From Actinomadura syzygii (lineage in GTDB: Bacteria > Actinomycetota > Actinomycetes > Streptosporangiales > Streptosporangiaceae): a DNA stretch of 64,000 nt. The stretch spans positions 620,001-684,000 of the forward strand of contig NZ_VSFF01000001.1 of assembly GCF_008085905.1 (NCBI RefSeq), written 5' to 3'. Shown here one piece after another: positions 1 to 9,531 of this stretch (the stretch's first letter is position 1; the number at the start of each line of letters is the position of its first letter). Below the pieces are notes generated by a model. The model worked only from the letters and a program-made list of their open reading frames with translations. It was not told the origin of the DNA and did no database searches. A program made the position numbers and the translations under genes.

Positions 1-216
1 CGACCGTCCGGTGACCCCCGGGTTCACGGGTGACGGCGGAAGTGTGGCCGATGACGCAGAGCCGGGCACCCGCGTCTGAGAGCCTGCGTCTGTTCCAGGT
101 CCGTCAGTCTTGAACCATCCGGCGGGCACCCGCGCGGCGCCCTCCCCCGAACGTCCCACTCCTCCGCCTCCGCTCCGCAGGAGCGCAGCCCCACGGCAAC
201 CGGGAGCGCAGAATCC
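1..216. other. left-edge non-coding stretch
   Basis: I see no convincing gene in this stretch. It lies upstream of the first plus-strand gene and probably holds its promoter. Reading frames here have no recognisable protein motif and look like chance frames of GC-rich DNA. Confidence 0.4.
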
Positions 217-1065
217 ATGGCAACGACGCCGCGGCGGACCCCCGCACACCAGCTCTTCATCGACCTGCTCTACGGCTTCCACGTCCAGAACGGGAAGGCC
301 AGGTGCGAAGAGCTCGCCGAACTCGCGTCGCGAATCCGTGCCCTCCATCCCGACTACCGGGGCGGGGACGCCACCGGAATGTCCGCGAACAACATCTACA
401 AGATCCTGCACGGCCGTCTCATGACGCTGCCGGGAAGCCGTCAGCTCAACGTGCTCGTCCTCTGCATGCAGCATTTCGCGTATGAGGCGCACATCCGGAA
501 CCACGATCCGGGCTGCGCCGCGCTGCCGGGATGGCAGGCTCTGCTGAGCAGGGCCGACGCGCTGGACCGGTACCAGCAGGCCGAAGGCCGGTTCCTCCCC
601 GAAGCCTCGGGGGACGCCGAACAGCCGCTCCGGCCGCCCGCGCCGGTCCCGACGGCGACCGCGGCGTCCGCCGAACTGATCGCGGCGGGATCGATCAGGC
701 TGAACCCGGTCGAACTGCACGAGCTGGTCGCCCTCGGCGACTACACCCGGATGCTGGCGGTGCGGGTCGCGGAGGGAGACCGCCGCGCGCTCTACGAGGT
801 CGCCCTCGTCCTCGGCACCGCCGATCCCCCCGGCAACCAGCGGGCGGCGGTGTTCGCCATGGCCGCCGCGGCCGCCGCCCCGGGCGCCTCGGTCGCCTCC
901 GGCCTCCTCACCCCGGACGCCGAGTTCGACGTCCGGCAGGCGGCCTGGCACGCCCGCATCCTGGCCCACGCGGTGGAAGCCCACGGCGACCACGACGCCG
1001 CGCGCGTCTTCGACCGTTGCGCCGACCGCGTCGACAATCCCGGCCAGCGCGCCTGGGCGCCGTAA
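217..1065 (+). CDS. conserved actinomycete protein, HTH-like N terminus
   Basis: A 282-residue soluble protein with no signal peptide or membrane segment. Residues 1-110 are helical and contain a stretch (around SANNIYKILHGR) that resembles the regulatory proteins with XRE-like N termini common in filamentous actinomycetes. A Pro/Ala-rich linker near residues 128-150 leads to an Ala-rich helical C-terminal half that resembles degenerate TPR-like repeats. The start follows a GGGAGCGC stretch. It is not part of the minus-strand conflict block downstream. The family is familiar from actinomycete genomes but I know of no assigned function; a DNA-binding or scaffold role is only inferred. Confidence 0.6.
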   Translation: MATTPRRTPAHQLFIDLLYGFHVQNGKARCEELAELASRIRALHPDYRGGDATGMSANNIYKILHGRLMTLPGSRQLNVLVLCMQHFAYEAHIRNHDPGCAALPGWQALLSRADALDRYQQAEGRFLPEASGDAEQPLRPPAPVPTATAASAELIAAGSIRLNPVELHELVALGDYTRMLAVRVAEGDRRALYEVALVLGTADPPGNQRAAVFAMAAAAAAPGASVASGLLTPDAEFDVRQAAWHARILAHAVEAHGDHDAARVFDRCADRVDNPGQRAWAP

Positions 1066-1401
1066 TTCCATTACTGACCGGTCGGCAGGTCACGCGGGGC
1101 GGGTTCATTCCACTCGCTCCGCCGCATATTTCAGATTTTTTCTTCGGCGCTCACCATTCTTCTTGCGATTTCACACCGAATGTCGAGGGAAAGACCGATA
1201 TTGCGGGGTCTGGCTGTGCAAAGGTGGTTCTGTTCACGCTGCCGCCGGTGGGGCCGACCGCGCGCACCGCCGGTCGGCATGCGGAATGGTCGGGCTTTCA
1301 CTTGTCGGCTGCCGCGGCGTCATCGGCTTCCGAGCCGTCACCGTCGCGCGGCCGAAAACCCCGGCCGCCCGTACGTCCTCAGTCCGAAACCGAGGTGACC
1401 G
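1066..1401. other. intergenic region, no gene seen
   Basis: This 336-base gap is slightly more AT-rich around 1125-1190 than its surroundings, which fits a promoter for the cyclase-like gene at 1402. I see no ORF with coding character and no clear hairpin. Confidence 0.4.
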
Positions 1402-1986
1402 ATGCCCCACCCCAGCCGCTGGGCCCAGCCCCTCAAGCCCCGCCACCGGAACTTCTTCATCGTCGACATCTCGGACTACTCCGTCCGCGACGACGCGTCC
1501 CAGACCCACGTGCGCGGCACGATGATCGACATGGTCGAGCAGGTCGCGGCCGGTCTCGGGATCCGCTGGCGGTCCGAACTGCACAGCGACCGGGGCGACG
1601 GGCTGCTGATCGTCGCCGAGAAGCGCGGCAGGATCGACGTCCTGCTCACCGACCTTCCCCGACGGCTGAACGACGCTGTGCGGCGGCACAACATGACGGC
1701 GTCACCCGACACGCAGATACAGCTCCGCGTGGCGGTGGGCGCCGGTTTCCTTCACAGGGACGAGAAGGGCTATTCGGGGGACGCCATCAACCGGGCCACG
1801 CGACTCCTCGACGCCCCGGAACTGAAGGCGGAAATGAAGTCGCAAGGGGCGGGATGCGGCGTCATCATCTCTGGCCAACTGTATGAGGCGATCCAGGGAT
1901 TCCACATCCTCGATGACCGGAAAACTCAGAAGGTCCGGGTCGACGTGAAAGAGACCCACACCACGGCATGGATGTGGATCCCCTAA
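1402..1986 (+). CDS. class III nucleotidyl cyclase-like protein
   Basis: A 194-residue protein made of a single cyclase homology domain. Hallmarks visible are FIVDISDYS near residue 20 (first metal Asp region), SDRGDGLLIV near residue 69 (second metal Asp) and YSGDAINRATRL near residue 117, where the Asn and Arg of the transition-state pair would sit. These suggest catalytic competence, but substrate choice (ATP, GTP or neither) cannot be read. Single-domain proteins of this type occur in actinomycetes and are usually left unnamed. It ends 18 bp from the end of the convergent KAP gene, so it is not in that operon, though it could serve the same conflict locus. A signalling role is inferred from the family. 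Confidence 0.6.
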   Translation: MPHPSRWAQPLKPRHRNFFIVDISDYSVRDDASQTHVRGTMIDMVEQVAAGLGIRWRSELHSDRGDGLLIVAEKRGRIDVLLTDLPRRLNDAVRRHNMTASPDTQIQLRVAVGAGFLHRDEKGYSGDAINRATRLLDAPELKAEMKSQGAGCGVIISGQLYEAIQGFHILDDRKTQKVRVDVKETHTTAWMWIP

Positions 1987-2004
1987 GCGAAGGAATGGCC
2001 GACG

Positions 2005-5000
2005 TCAGATGAAGCGGGCGGCGATGGGGGCTATTTCGGGGCCTTCGCGGAGGAAGGTGCGGAGGTCGTCGCCCCAGCCCGGGGGCAGGGCGGGGGACGC
2101 GGCGGGGTCAGGGGACTGGTCGGACGGGACGTCGAAGACGGGGAAGATCGTGCGGAGTTCGGTCGTCCAGCCGGACGGGTCGCCCTCGCGGGCCGTGCGT
2201 TCCAGGCGGTCGAGGGGGTGCTCGGACGCGGCGGTCGCGGTGGACGCGCCCAGCATGCTGATGACGTGGGGCCACCGGATCGCGAAGGCCGCGAGTTTGG
2301 CGATCTGCTCCTGGTCGGGGGCGGGCGCGCCCAGGAGCCGCTGCCTTTCGGCGACGAAACTGTAGAAACGGAACAGGTTGACGAATCGCTTGATCTCGCG
2401 TGGATTGCGGGATCCGAGCACGGGGAGGGATCGGGCCAGCACGGCGTGCGCGTCCAGGTCGCTGTACAGGTCGGACACGACGCGGTCGGCGGCAGCCAGG
2501 GTGGTGGGGTTGAGTGGTTCGGGCAGGCCGAGCAGTTCCTGTTGGACGGCGAGTGCCGTTTCGCGGAGCGTGTCGGGGGTTGGTTGGCGGGCGCGGATGA
2601 GGCGCTCTATCTCGGCTATCTGCTCGATCGATGAGGTGTCCGGGGCTTCGATGATGCGTTCTGGTGTTTCTTCGCGGCGTGGGGCGGCCGGTGAAGGGGA
2701 CTGCCGTCGGAGCCGGACCCGGCGGGTTTCCGGCACGGGGGGCGAGGTGCGGCGTTCTCTGGAGGGTGCGTTTCCTCCGGGGCGGGGTTTCGGGATGTAA
2801 CCCTCGACGAGGGAGCGCAGGTAGTCGTCGATCTCGCCGTCCCCGCCGGGTGTCGGGACGCTCAGCGGCAACTGCACGATCTTCTCCAGGAACCGCCAGC
2901 CGAGCGTCGACCAGTCCCCGGCCAGCCGTCCGTCGCGCTGGGCCTTGACGAGGTCCTGGTAGGCGACCTCGACGTGCGCGGCGACCGCGCCCGGCTCCAT
3001 GCCCAGCACGAACACGCAGTTGGGGAACTCGCCCGCGAGGAACAGGTTGACGGCTTCGATGACCTGGGTGACCGCGCTGGGCGAGCAGCGGTCGAGGTCG
3101 TCCACGAAGACGACCAGGGGACGTTCCGGGGTGGCGATGAGGTCCAGCACCCGTTTCATGTCGCTGTGGACGAGATGCAGGAAGCCCAGTCGTCCGGCGT
3201 AGCCGGGGTCTGGCACGATCTTGTCGAAGCCGGTCTTGGCCTGGTCAGCCAGGATGCGCTGGCTTCCGCCGAGGATGTCCGGCTTGCGGACGAGCGCGGA
3301 CAGCGGACCCGACGCGGCCTTGCCGAGGAACGACAGCGTTTTCCCCGCTCCGCCGACGAGGAGCACGATCGTCCCGGTGCCGAGCACCCCGGCGGACAGC
3401 CCGCGCAACACGCCGCGCAGCGGTTCGAAGAGTTGTCCGACGGCGAGCCAGGCCAGGGTGACGAGGAACGCGACGACCCATACCGCCAGGAACGGCAGGA
3501 GCCGCTCGGCCAGCAGCCGGTACCAGCGGCGCCGGATGACGCTGCGGTCGATGCGCGCGAGGTTGAGCCTGAGCCAGAACCGCTCCCGGTCGGCGACGGG
3601 GAGCCGCTCGGTGACCTGCGTGATGATCTCGTGCGCCAGCCCGGCCCAGATCTGCTCGCCGTTCTGGTACATCCACGGGTTGAACCAGACGGTCGGCCGC
3701 CAGTCGCCCGCCCGCACCGGCACGCCTTTGGCCACATGGGCGCGCAGGCCGGACGTCGGCTCGCCCGTGGAATCGTCCGGGCCGGGCTCGTCGGCGTGGA
3801 GCAGGATTTCCAGATTGGTGACCCCGGATTCGGGAGTGGCACTCCCACGCCGGAATAGCTTGCGCCATCGGCGGCGGGACGGCTTGTTACGGCCGCTTCG
3901 GCGGTCCAGGCGGATGGTGCAGGGACGTTCGCCGTCGCGCGGATCGAGGTTGTTCTGGATCATCCGCATCAGCGAGGTCTTGCCCGCGCCCCACGGTGCC
4001 TTCAACCCGATGGTGAGCGGCGGACGCGTCTGCCGGTGCCTGATGAACTCCGCGATCGCGTCGGCGTAGTGGGAGTAGGAGAGGCGGTCGCGGAGCGTCC
4101 AGTAGTCCCGCGTAATCGTCGGCTCCGGCTGCGGGCGGTGCCCCCGCTCCATCAGGAAGAACCGCCGCGCCCGGTCGCGGACGGCGGCAAGCTCGATCTC
4201 CTCCTCCGCATCCTCGGCGCGTTCGCGTGCGAACTCCCGGACGGGGTCGTGCGTGCGGATGACCTGGCCGTCCTGCCAGGTGTAGAGGAGGTGGACCTCC
4301 ACCAGCCGGTCGATCGCCTTGTCGACCTCGTCCGGGGTGAACTCGTCGCCGACGAGGAACGGGAGGGAGCGTCGCCGGATCTCCTCGTGCTCGTCCACGA
4401 GCGCCAGCCTCCGCAGCACCAGCCTCTCCGCGTCGCCCAGGCTCTCGTAGACCCGCGTCAGCAGCCATCGCTCTGGGTGGCCCTCTCTGCCCCAGTCCGT
4501 CGCGAAGACGAGCGCCCCCACCGGCATGGACGGGTTCGCGGCGAGCACCGCCCCGGCGAGGTGCAACATCAACGGCGACCTGCGGCACAGTCCGATGAAT
4601 ACGACCGCCGCGTCCGGATTGAACCTTTGCGGGCCCGCCGCCGCTGAGAGGATCGCGAGCCCGTCCTCTTCCGAGACCCCCTCAAGTTCCACGAATTGGC
4701 GATGCGGTGCGGCGAAGGTCCCTGTCCACGTGACCAGTAGCCGCGATCCTCCGTCGTCCTCGGGAAGCAGCGCATTGATCAGGTCGGGGCCGTCCGACTT
4801 GGAGACGTCGTCGAGGACGATCAGCAGCCGTCGCGAGGCCAGCAGGTCGCGCAGCGCGGCGGTGCGCTCGGCGAACGTCTCCGGCACCGCGTCGGACGCG
4901 ACGCCGAGCGCTTGGAGTAGACCACCCAGGACGGTCCTCACCCGCTCCGACCGCAAATCCAAATGCGCGAAGTTCGCGAAGAGGACCCCGTCAGGAAACT

Positions 5001-5565
5001 CGTCCGCGACATGGCGGGCGTAGGCGACCGCCAAGGAGGTCTTGCCGATCCCCGGAGGGCCGCTGATCACAAGGTACTGGGGCACTGCCTGATCACGGCG
5101 GGACTGCCTGAGCCACAACGGATGGATCCAGTGCCCGTCGAAGTCCGCCACGGACGGAGGCAGCGGTGACTGTAGCGGCGGGAGCGCGAATGCCGCGAGC
5201 TGTCGCTGGACCTCTTCGGAGGGCGTTGTGGCGGTTTCCGTCGCCAGCGTCCGCATCAGCTGGGTGTGCCGGGAGCGCCAGCGATCCAGGTCGAAGGCCG
5301 GAACCTCGGTCGGGAGCTGCAGCTCCTCGGCGAGGACGCTGCAGACGCTCACGAAGGTGACGACGAACTCCCAGGCGGGCGCCGACCGTCCGGCGAGCTT
5401 GTCGCGGACGGTGCTCGCGCTGAGCCGGAGCCCGCCCGCGCGTTCGCTGACCTGCTCCAGCCGCCGCAGCGGCGGGCCACCGGCCGCGTCCAGCACGGCC
5501 CGCAGTTCCTCGCCGAACTCGTGGAGCGCCTCGGCGCGGGGGTTCTCCGAGCTGTCGCCGGTCAC
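2005..5565 (-). CDS. double NTPase: HTH, NB-ARC (STAND) and KAP P-loop domains
   Basis: An 1186-residue protein with two complete P-loop modules. Residues 1-90 are a helical, HTH-like head. Residues 150-350 are an NB-ARC domain with Walker A GPPGIGKTS (169-177) and Walker B LLIVLDD (247-253), followed by a winged-helix-like segment to about 465. Residues 495-910 are a KAP NTPase: Walker A PWGAGKTS (524-531), the KAP motif VWFNPW (626-631), two membrane helices (about 688-711 and 724-740) inserted in the domain, and Walker B FVDDLDR (820-826). The C-terminal part is helical. GTG start with a GGAAGGGAG ribosome site. It begins 34 bp after the vWA/NB-ARC gene and is probably in the same operon. 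KAP proteins are membrane-tethered STAND ATPases; fusion behind a second STAND module is unusual. Confidence 0.85.
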   Translation of the reverse strand: MTGDSSENPRAEALHEFGEELRAVLDAAGGPPLRRLEQVSERAGGLRLSASTVRDKLAGRSAPAWEFVVTFVSVCSVLAEELQLPTEVPAFDLDRWRSRHTQLMRTLATETATTPSEEVQRQLAAFALPPLQSPLPPSVADFDGHWIHPLWLRQSRRDQAVPQYLVISGPPGIGKTSLAVAYARHVADEFPDGVLFANFAHLDLRSERVRTVLGGLLQALGVASDAVPETFAERTAALRDLLASRRLLIVLDDVSKSDGPDLINALLPEDDGGSRLLVTWTGTFAAPHRQFVELEGVSEEDGLAILSAAAGPQRFNPDAAVVFIGLCRRSPLMLHLAGAVLAANPSMPVGALVFATDWGREGHPERWLLTRVYESLGDAERLVLRRLALVDEHEEIRRRSLPFLVGDEFTPDEVDKAIDRLVEVHLLYTWQDGQVIRTHDPVREFARERAEDAEEEIELAAVRDRARRFFLMERGHRPQPEPTITRDYWTLRDRLSYSHYADAIAEFIRHRQTRPPLTIGLKAPWGAGKTSLMRMIQNNLDPRDGERPCTIRLDRRSGRNKPSRRRWRKLFRRGSATPESGVTNLEILLHADEPGPDDSTGEPTSGLRAHVAKGVPVRAGDWRPTVWFNPWMYQNGEQIWAGLAHEIITQVTERLPVADRERFWLRLNLARIDRSVIRRRWYRLLAERLLPFLAVWVVAFLVTLAWLAVGQLFEPLRGVLRGLSAGVLGTGTIVLLVGGAGKTLSFLGKAASGPLSALVRKPDILGGSQRILADQAKTGFDKIVPDPGYAGRLGFLHLVHSDMKRVLDLIATPERPLVVFVDDLDRCSPSAVTQVIEAVNLFLAGEFPNCVFVLGMEPGAVAAHVEVAYQDLVKAQRDGRLAGDWSTLGWRFLEKIVQLPLSVPTPGGDGEIDDYLRSLVEGYIPKPRPGGNAPSRERRTSPPVPETRRVRLRRQSPSPAAPRREETPERIIEAPDTSSIEQIAEIERLIRARQPTPDTLRETALAVQQELLGLPEPLNPTTLAAADRVVSDLYSDLDAHAVLARSLPVLGSRNPREIKRFVNLFRFYSFVAERQRLLGAPAPDQEQIAKLAAFAIRWPHVISMLGASTATAASEHPLDRLERTAREGDPSGWTTELRTIFPVFDVPSDQSPDPAASPALPPGWGDDLRTFLREGPEIAPIAARFI

Positions 5566-5599
5566 GGCGCTCCCTTCCTCATCACCGGAGTCACCGGGG

Positions 5600-8500
5600 T
5601 CAGGCGGACAACTGCCGTGTCATCGCCTGGACGTCGGGGTGGTCCTTGCCGTACATCCCCGTCCAGCGGAGCCGGGCCGGTTCGCCGAGTTCGCGGGCGC
5701 TGCGCCGGTCGCCGCTCGCCTGGAGGTAGCGCACCTGGGACAGGACGAGCCCCCGCACCTCCGGCAGATCGCAGTCGTACGCCTCGGACGGCAGCAGGTG
5801 CGGCTGGATCTCCTTGAACCGGGGCCAGTTGTCCGGATCGGCCGGGTCGGCGGGCGCGTGCCGCAGCAGCAGGAGGTGGACGGCGTGCGCGAGACCCACC
5901 CGGCGGAGCGGCGACATCGACTCCTTGCGGCGGACGACCGCCTGGATCAGCCGGTGCACCTCGACCGTCCGGCGGGCGGCGTCGACGCGGGCGAGCGCGA
6001 AGCGGCGCAGGTCGCGGAGCGCGAGGCCGAAGGCGACCGAGTCGCCGAGCGTCCCGCCGAGCGCCGAGGGGAGGACGGTGTCCGCGTCGGTCGTCAGCAT
6101 GGCGAGCGGGATGGGCTCCGGCGCGAAGAGCGCGCACAGCTCCAGCAACTCGACGGCCGCCGGGTTGTCGGTGCGGAGCCGTTCGATGGCCATCTGCCAC
6201 GTCGCGTACAGCGACACCGGGTAGCCGGGCGGGAGGTCGTCCGACAGCATCGACGGGAGGACGTCCTCGAACCGCCGCAGGTGCTCGTCGATCGGCATGC
6301 TGGTCGACGCCTGCCATTCGGCGGCCTGGACGAGCGCGATCGGCAGCCCGCCCGCGGCCTGCGCCATGCGGGCGGCGTCGGCGTCGGAGAGGCCGCGTCC
6401 GGCGGGCAGGTGGCGGCGCAACAGGCGAACGCTCTCCTCCGGTGACAGGACGCCGACGTCGATCGCGTCCGTCCGCAGCGACCAGACGGGGTTGCGCGAC
6501 GTGACGAGCAGGTGGCCGGGTCCCTCGGGGAGGAGTTCGCCGAGTTCCTCGGGACGGTCGGCGTTGTCGTAGACCATGAGCCAGTGGCCGCACGGCTCGC
6601 CGCTGCGCAGCGCCGCGAGCGCCCGCGACCACGGTTCGCCGCCCGCGGTGTCCGCACCGGGCGGGGCGCCGCCGTCCGGTCCGAGGCGGTGGGCCAGCTC
6701 GGTCAGCGACGCCCTGACCCCGGCCCGCTGCTGCGCCGGAACCCACCAGACCAGGTCGTATTCGTCCGCGTACCGGTGCGCGTACTCGATGGCGAGTTGG
6801 GTCTTGCCGACGCCTCCCATCCCGTGAAGGGTGCAGGTCAGCAGGGCCGACCCGCCCGCCTCCAGCTTGGCGCGCAGCTTCGCGAGCATCGGCTCGCGTC
6901 CCGTGAAACGCGGGTTGGCGCTCGGCACCGACCCCCAGATCGGCGGCACCCGCGTCGCACGCGGCGGCCGCGCCGGAGCCTGCTGCGAGGCGTCGCCCGG
7001 GGCGTCGCCGGGGGCGTCGTCCGGAACGGCGCGCGGAGCAGCCTCTGGGACGGCGTCCGGGACGCGGGCCGGGCGGCGTCGCCGGACGGGCGCGCCCGCG
7101 CCGCGCACCGACTGGAGCACCATCCGGGTGACGACGGCGAACCCCAGGTCCGAGGAATCGTCCAGGGGGGAGCGCTGGGAACTGGACGCGTCCGCGAGCA
7201 GGCCCAGTACGCGCGTCGCCTCGGTCCGCGTCAGGTGTCCGACCAGCACCTCGCGGACGCCGGGCCGGAAGTCGTACCGGACGCTGTCCGGCGAGCGCGG
7301 GCCGACCACGTCGTCCTGGCGGAGCAGGAGCCCGCCGAGGAAGACCTCCGCGAGGTGCCCGTTCGTCGAATGCGGCGCCATCTCGCTCTGCACGAGTCGC
7401 ATCACCGGCAGGGTCAGCACGGCGGCGGCGAAGTACCGGGCGAGGCTTCCGGCCTCCGGCGACGACACCGCGAGGAAACGCGCGACCCGCTCGGACGGCG
7501 ACAACTCCGGCGAGGGCCCCGCCTCGTCGGCGTCCTCCGCGACGGGATCGGCGCGCTCGCCGACGACGTGGGCGAGGCCGTTGACCCAGCCCGTGCCCGT
7601 CCCGGAGATCACCGTCGCCCACGAGTTCAGCCACCGCGGCTGGAGTTCCAGGACGGGGATCGGCACGCCCCCGGGCGCCGTCCCGTCGGCGCGGTCGCGG
7701 CAGAGCAGCCGGTCGTTGGCCCGTCCGGCGGGCGACACGCGCTGCCAGCGGACGGGCGTGAGCTCCAGCGTCGTCCGCCGCCAGAGCCGCTGCGGGAGCA
7801 CCTGCACGATCGCGACGGTCTGCCTGCGCCCCCACTCGCCGAGCATCCGCTGCATCGCGCCGGTCCGCCAGGCGGCGCCCACGCAGTCGCTCAGCACGAG
7901 CACGCACTGCCGCCCCGTGGGCATCACGACCTCGCCGGGACGGCGGCCGGACGCGCCCCCGCCCGTGCCCAGCGTCGGCGGCCCGCCGCCGGTCGCGCGG
8001 TCGGTGTCGACCGTCCAGGTCCGGATGTCGCGGAACACCCCGAGGTGCTCGATCACCGAGCGCAGCCACCGCATCGCCGGACGCCACAGGTCCATGGACG
8101 TCCCCGTGTCGACCACGAGCGCGAGGTCGAAGGCACGCTCCCGGACCGTCGGCGTCTCCGGAAGGAACAGGTGGGGCGCGGCCGAGGTGAGCGCCCGCTC
8201 GTCGAGCAGGGTCCGCCGGGTGCCCGTCCCAGCGTCGCGCAACGGGCGAAACGCCTGGGCGAGGGCGCGGGCGCTCGGCATCCCCGCCGTGGCGAACAAG
8301 CCGGGATCCGGCACCCGGAGCGGCAGCGCCGCACGCGCGGGCGCCGCCGTCCCAGGCGGCGTGTCAGACGACGTGTCAGACGTTTCGGCGGGCGGCGGTT
8401 CGGCGCCCGTGTGGGAGGCCAGCCAGATGGCGTCGGCGATCTCCTCGCCCGTCGGTCGCAGGCCGAGGTCGCCGAGTGCTCTGAGCAGCCGGTCGATCAT
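5600..8500 (-). CDS. SAV_2336-type vWA-like / NB-ARC / short TPR protein
   Basis: A 966-residue protein. Residues 60-310 are a vWA-like (SAV_2336-type) domain; LALVVDTGTSM (126-136) replaces the classical DxSxS metal site with DxGxS. After a helical region and a Pro/Ala-rich linker (475-520) comes an NB-ARC domain with Walker A GMGGVGKT (560-567), Walker B WLMVYDNAD (640-648) and GGLPIAL (717-723). The C terminus holds only about one TPR-like unit, so it is shorter than the related FxSxx-COOH system TPR (FxsT-like) proteins. The start was chosen because ATGA overlaps the MoxR stop; an earlier ATG at 8569 is possible but lies inside MoxR. Role inferred: the vWA partner that bridges MoxR and the VMAP protease and senses through its STAND module. 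Confidence 0.8.
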   Translation of the reverse strand: MIDRLLRALGDLGLRPTGEEIADAIWLASHTGAEPPPAETSDTSSDTPPGTAAPARAALPLRVPDPGLFATAGMPSARALAQAFRPLRDAGTGTRRTLLDERALTSAAPHLFLPETPTVRERAFDLALVVDTGTSMDLWRPAMRWLRSVIEHLGVFRDIRTWTVDTDRATGGGPPTLGTGGGASGRRPGEVVMPTGRQCVLVLSDCVGAAWRTGAMQRMLGEWGRRQTVAIVQVLPQRLWRRTTLELTPVRWQRVSPAGRANDRLLCRDRADGTAPGGVPIPVLELQPRWLNSWATVISGTGTGWVNGLAHVVGERADPVAEDADEAGPSPELSPSERVARFLAVSSPEAGSLARYFAAAVLTLPVMRLVQSEMAPHSTNGHLAEVFLGGLLLRQDDVVGPRSPDSVRYDFRPGVREVLVGHLTRTEATRVLGLLADASSSQRSPLDDSSDLGFAVVTRMVLQSVRGAGAPVRRRRPARVPDAVPEAAPRAVPDDAPGDAPGDASQQAPARPPRATRVPPIWGSVPSANPRFTGREPMLAKLRAKLEAGGSALLTCTLHGMGGVGKTQLAIEYAHRYADEYDLVWWVPAQQRAGVRASLTELAHRLGPDGGAPPGADTAGGEPWSRALAALRSGEPCGHWLMVYDNADRPEELGELLPEGPGHLLVTSRNPVWSLRTDAIDVGVLSPEESVRLLRRHLPAGRGLSDADAARMAQAAGGLPIALVQAAEWQASTSMPIDEHLRRFEDVLPSMLSDDLPPGYPVSLYATWQMAIERLRTDNPAAVELLELCALFAPEPIPLAMLTTDADTVLPSALGGTLGDSVAFGLALRDLRRFALARVDAARRTVEVHRLIQAVVRRKESMSPLRRVGLAHAVHLLLLRHAPADPADPDNWPRFKEIQPHLLPSEAYDCDLPEVRGLVLSQVRYLQASGDRRSARELGEPARLRWTGMYGKDHPDVQAMTRQLSA

Positions 8501-9531
8501 TCGTCGCCGTCCGCCTCCGTCGTCATGAGCAGGGCGTCGGCCAGCCGCCGCGCGTCCGGTCCGTCCCACGAGGTGGCGAGGTAGATGGCGTTGAGCAGCT
8601 GGTCGACGCCGACGTCGCCGCGCGTCCGGTTCCGCAGGAAGTTCTCGATCAGCTCACCGCTGCGCGCGGTCATGTCGGGCCCGAGGTGCGCGGCGACGAT
8701 GTCCACGAGCTGCGCCAGGCCGGGCGGCGCGATGCCGAGCCGCAGGCAGCGGCGCAGGAAGCCGGGCGGGAACTCCCGCTCCCCGTTGCTGGTGATCACG
8801 ATCATCGGGAAGGCGTGGCAGCGGACCCGCCCGTCCGGGACGACGACCCGCCGCCCGTCCGAGGTCAGCACCGTGGCCGCGGGCTCCGCGCCGGCGATCC
8901 GCATCAGCTCCGGGATCTGGAACTCGCCCTCCTCCATCACCGACAGCAGCTCGTTCGGCAGGTCGAAGTCGCTCTGGTCGAGCTGGTCGATCAGCAGGAC
9001 GCGGGGGAACCGCGCGGGCAGCAGCGCCGTGCCGAGCGGGCCCAGCCGGATGAACGACCCGATGTCGGCCGGGCGCGTCCCGCCGCTCGCGGCGATGTTC
9101 GTCTCCTGCAGCCGTCCGATGGCGTCGTACTCGTAGAGGCCGTTGCGCAGCACCGACGAGCGCGTGATGGGCCAGTACAGGACGGGCCCGAGCCGCAGCT
9201 CGTAGGCGATGCTGTAGGCGAGGGTCGACTTCCCGGTGCCGGGCAGGCCGGTGACCAGCAGCGGGCGCCGCAGGATGAGCGCGGCGTTCACCACGTCCAC
9301 CACGCTCGCGTCCGGCTTGTAGGAGCGCGCCCGTTGCAGGGACGTGCCGACGTCGACCGGCTCGGGCGGCGGATGCAGCGGGGGGCGCGGGCCGTCGCCG
9401 AGCGTCCCCGCGTTCCCGAAGTCGCGCCACGGCGGCGGGGGCGGAAGGCGCTCGATGCCGTCGTGCGGCACCCCCGTGCCCCGGTAGACGTGGTGGGTCT
9501 GGAGTCCGGTCCCTGCCGTCTCCGCGGTCAT
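8497..9531 (-). CDS. MoxR-type AAA+ ATPase of the vWA-MoxR-VMAP system
   Basis: A 344-residue AAA+ ATPase. A Pro-rich head (about 1-60) is followed by the MoxR core: Walker A GLPGTGKS (95-102), Walker B VLLIDQLDQ (178-186, with Gln where the usual catalytic Glu of DE stands), sensor-1-like VITSNGER (245-252) and an arginine-finger region FLRRCLR (258-264). It overlaps both neighbours by ATGA (start inside the VMAP stop, stop inside the vWA gene start), a strong sign of translational coupling. MoxR ATPases work with vWA proteins as chaperone-like machines. Here it is inferred to gate or remodel the neighbouring vWA and protease proteins. Confidence 0.85.
   Translation of the reverse strand: MTAETAGTGLQTHHVYRGTGVPHDGIERLPPPPPWRDFGNAGTLGDGPRPPLHPPPEPVDVGTSLQRARSYKPDASVVDVVNAALILRRPLLVTGLPGTGKSTLAYSIAYELRLGPVLYWPITRSSVLRNGLYEYDAIGRLQETNIAASGGTRPADIGSFIRLGPLGTALLPARFPRVLLIDQLDQSDFDLPNELLSVMEEGEFQIPELMRIAGAEPAATVLTSDGRRVVVPDGRVRCHAFPMIVITSNGEREFPPGFLRRCLRLGIAPPGLAQLVDIVAAHLGPDMTARSGELIENFLRNRTRGDVGVDQLLNAIYLATSWDGPDARRLADALLMTTEADGDE

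Noticed and set aside
3887..4588. Additional minus-strand gene inside the KAP gene
   Set aside because: Alternate frame of the KAP gene with Arg/Pro-rich composition and no motif.
5600..8500. FxSxx-COOH RiPP system
   Set aside because: The protein resembles FxsT, but no FxSxx peptide, radical SAM gene or FxsC gene is nearby.
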